47,928 nt of DNA from CAZPUI01 sp964415525. GTDB lineage: Bacteria; Acidobacteriota; Holophagae; Holophagales; Holophagaceae. The notes under the pieces are model-generated. The model searched no databases and had not been told where the DNA came from. It was given only the letters and a program-made list of their open reading frames with translations. The stretch covers positions 1-47,928 of the forward strand of contig CAYQAS010000018.1 in NCBI GenBank assembly GCA_964415525.1, read 5' to 3'. A program made the position numbers and the translations under genes. Within the stretch, counting starts at the first letter, position 1; the number at the start of each line of letters is the position of its first letter. Of the stretch, positions 47,484 through 47,928 are shown one piece after another.

Positions 47484-47699
47484 CTACCAGCGTGCGCCGG
47501 GGCCGTAGTGCCCAGAGCAGGCCACCGGAGCTGCCTGCCAGGGGTCTTCCCGGAGCCCCTGGAAGAGGTGGGGGCGCTCCTCCCGGAGCTGGTCGAGCCA
47601 GGAGCGGAAGCGGGCCTCCGACCATGTCTCCCGTTCCCCGGGAGGAACCTCGCGCAGCGCGGCCTTGATGGATTCTGCAAAACGGTTGTTCGTGGGCAT
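47484..47699 (-). CDS. Hypothetical protein next to attR, 71 residues
   Basis: The ATG at 47699 follows GGAGGG. The product (MPTNNRFAESIKAALREVPP, ERETWSEARFRSWLDQLREE, then RPHLFQGLREDPWQ) is a charged helical protein with coding-like codon use. It is the only minus-strand gene at this end and may be expressed independently in the lysogen. The function is unknown. Confidence 0.65.
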   Translation of the reverse strand: MPTNNRFAESIKAALREVPPGERETWSEARFRSWLDQLREERPHLFQGLREDPWQAAPVACSGHYGPGARW

Positions 47700-47805
47700 C
47701 GGCCCTCCGTGGAAGCGGTCGGCACCATGCCGACCCCAGGACGGTATCCCCCGTATTGGCGCACAATCCAGAATTCGACCCGAACAACCGTTCTTTTTTT
47801 CGAGC

Positions 47806-47824
47806 TGGTTGCAAGGTGGTTGCA
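47806..47824 (+). other. Putative integrase arm-type binding sites (right pair)
   Basis: TGGTTGCA occurs at 47806-47813 and 47817-47824, with the same 11-base phasing as the left pair. The pair lies 50 bases inside attR. Together they would form the arms of attP in the circular phage genome. Confidence 0.6.
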
Positions 47825-47829
47825 CGGAT

Positions 47830-47858
47830 AAGAAACGGCCCCCGTTTTCAGGGGGCCG
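47830..47858 (-). terminator. Phage-borne terminator behind the restored tRNA
   Basis: On the minus strand CGGCCCCC-TGAAAAC-GGGGGCCG is followed by TTTCTT. It begins 16 bases downstream of the tRNA CCA end at 47874 and so replaces the host terminator (312-345) that integration moved away. Confidence 0.85.
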
Positions 47859-47873
47859 AATCGTGCGTAAGTC

Positions 47874-47928
47874 TGGCGGAGAGATAGGGATTCGAACCCC
47901 AGTTACGATCGCTCGTAAACCTGATTTC
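47874..47928 (-). tRNA. attR: 3' part of restored tRNA-Ser (gene continues beyond window)
   Basis: These bases are identical to 350-404 and encode the variable arm, T-arm, acceptor strand and CCA of the class II tRNA described there. The 5' half, with D-arm and acceptor GGAGAGA, would lie beyond the window edge, so the gene is intact only if that sequence is present. The identity (Ser, CGA) is inferred from the variable arm and the adjoining loop at the left copy. Confidence 0.85.

Noticed and set aside
47285..47668. Plus-strand frame near attR
   Set aside because: It runs through a hairpin and gives low-complexity Gly/Arg/Pro sequence, while the minus-strand 71-residue gene has a good ribosome site and codon use.
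1..47928. CRISPR array, insertion sequence or rRNA
   Set aside because: I saw no regularly spaced direct repeats with unique spacers, no transposase with terminal inverted repeats and no rRNA-like sequence.

Overview
The window is an almost complete temperate phage genome integrated in a high-GC bacterial chromosome. A 55-bp direct repeat lies at 350-404 and again at 47874-47928, where the window stops. Read on the minus strand, this repeat is the 3' half of a long-variable-arm tRNA, most likely tRNA-Ser with anticodon CGA. The left copy is the displaced end of the host gene. The right copy is the phage-supplied 3' half of the restored gene, whose 5' half lies beyond the window. The host cannot be identified: only about 350 bases of flank are present and they hold no recognisable gene. 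The tail genes follow lambda order (M, L, K, I, J, G/T), so the particle should be a siphovirus with a long flexible tail. The capsid resembles the SU10-type major capsid family.

Layout. 350-2938: attL, integrase arm sites, tyrosine integrase (+), a small hidden minus-strand gene, a TetR-like regulator and a small gene (+). 2950-29.9 kb, all minus strand: tail tip and fibres, tape measure, tail assembly chaperones with a lambda-style -1 frameshift, tail tube, neck proteins, major capsid protein, scaffold, head morphogenesis protein, portal, then a lysis cassette (membrane proteins, holin, GH19 endolysin) between portal and terminase, an HTH protein, and large and small terminase. 30.4-34.2 kb (minus): ParB-methyltransferase fusion, Zn-ribbon proteins, a DUF1376-type replication protein whose linker carries G-run repeats, a RusA-like resolvase and a CII-like regulator. 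34.5-37.2 kb: immunity region with a Cro-like gene (-), a small repressor (+), two successive HEXXH (ImmA/IrrE-like) proteins and two AT-rich lipoprotein genes. 37.3-47.4 kb (+): early operon with a degenerate tRNA, a lambda-exonuclease/YqaJ-like nuclease, a putative annealing protein, an SbcC-like ATPase, an excisionase-like HTH protein, an HNH nuclease and many small proteins. 47.5-47.9 kb: a small minus-strand gene, a second pair of integrase arm sites, a phage-borne terminator and attR.

Regulatory logic. Three 19-bp dyads of the form TGTTGT-N7-ACAACA lie at 34739, 34786 and 37310. Two are preceded closely by TTGACA/TTGACT boxes, at the start of the leftward Cro-side operon and of the rightward early operon. 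The third sits directly before the repressor start. This looks like a repressor regulon controlling both lytic operons and itself. The repressor has no peptidase domain, so induction probably runs through the adjacent ImmA-like proteins.

The most unusual observations are: a phage protein made of about fourteen 20-residue repeats (9664-10695); a 51-bp element with 42/51 identity placed in the only two sizeable gaps of the late operon; the G-run array inside the replication gene; antisense-overlapping membrane genes at 37.5-37.8 kb; and the ImmA pair. Functions are inferred from sequence motifs and synteny only; no database search was possible.
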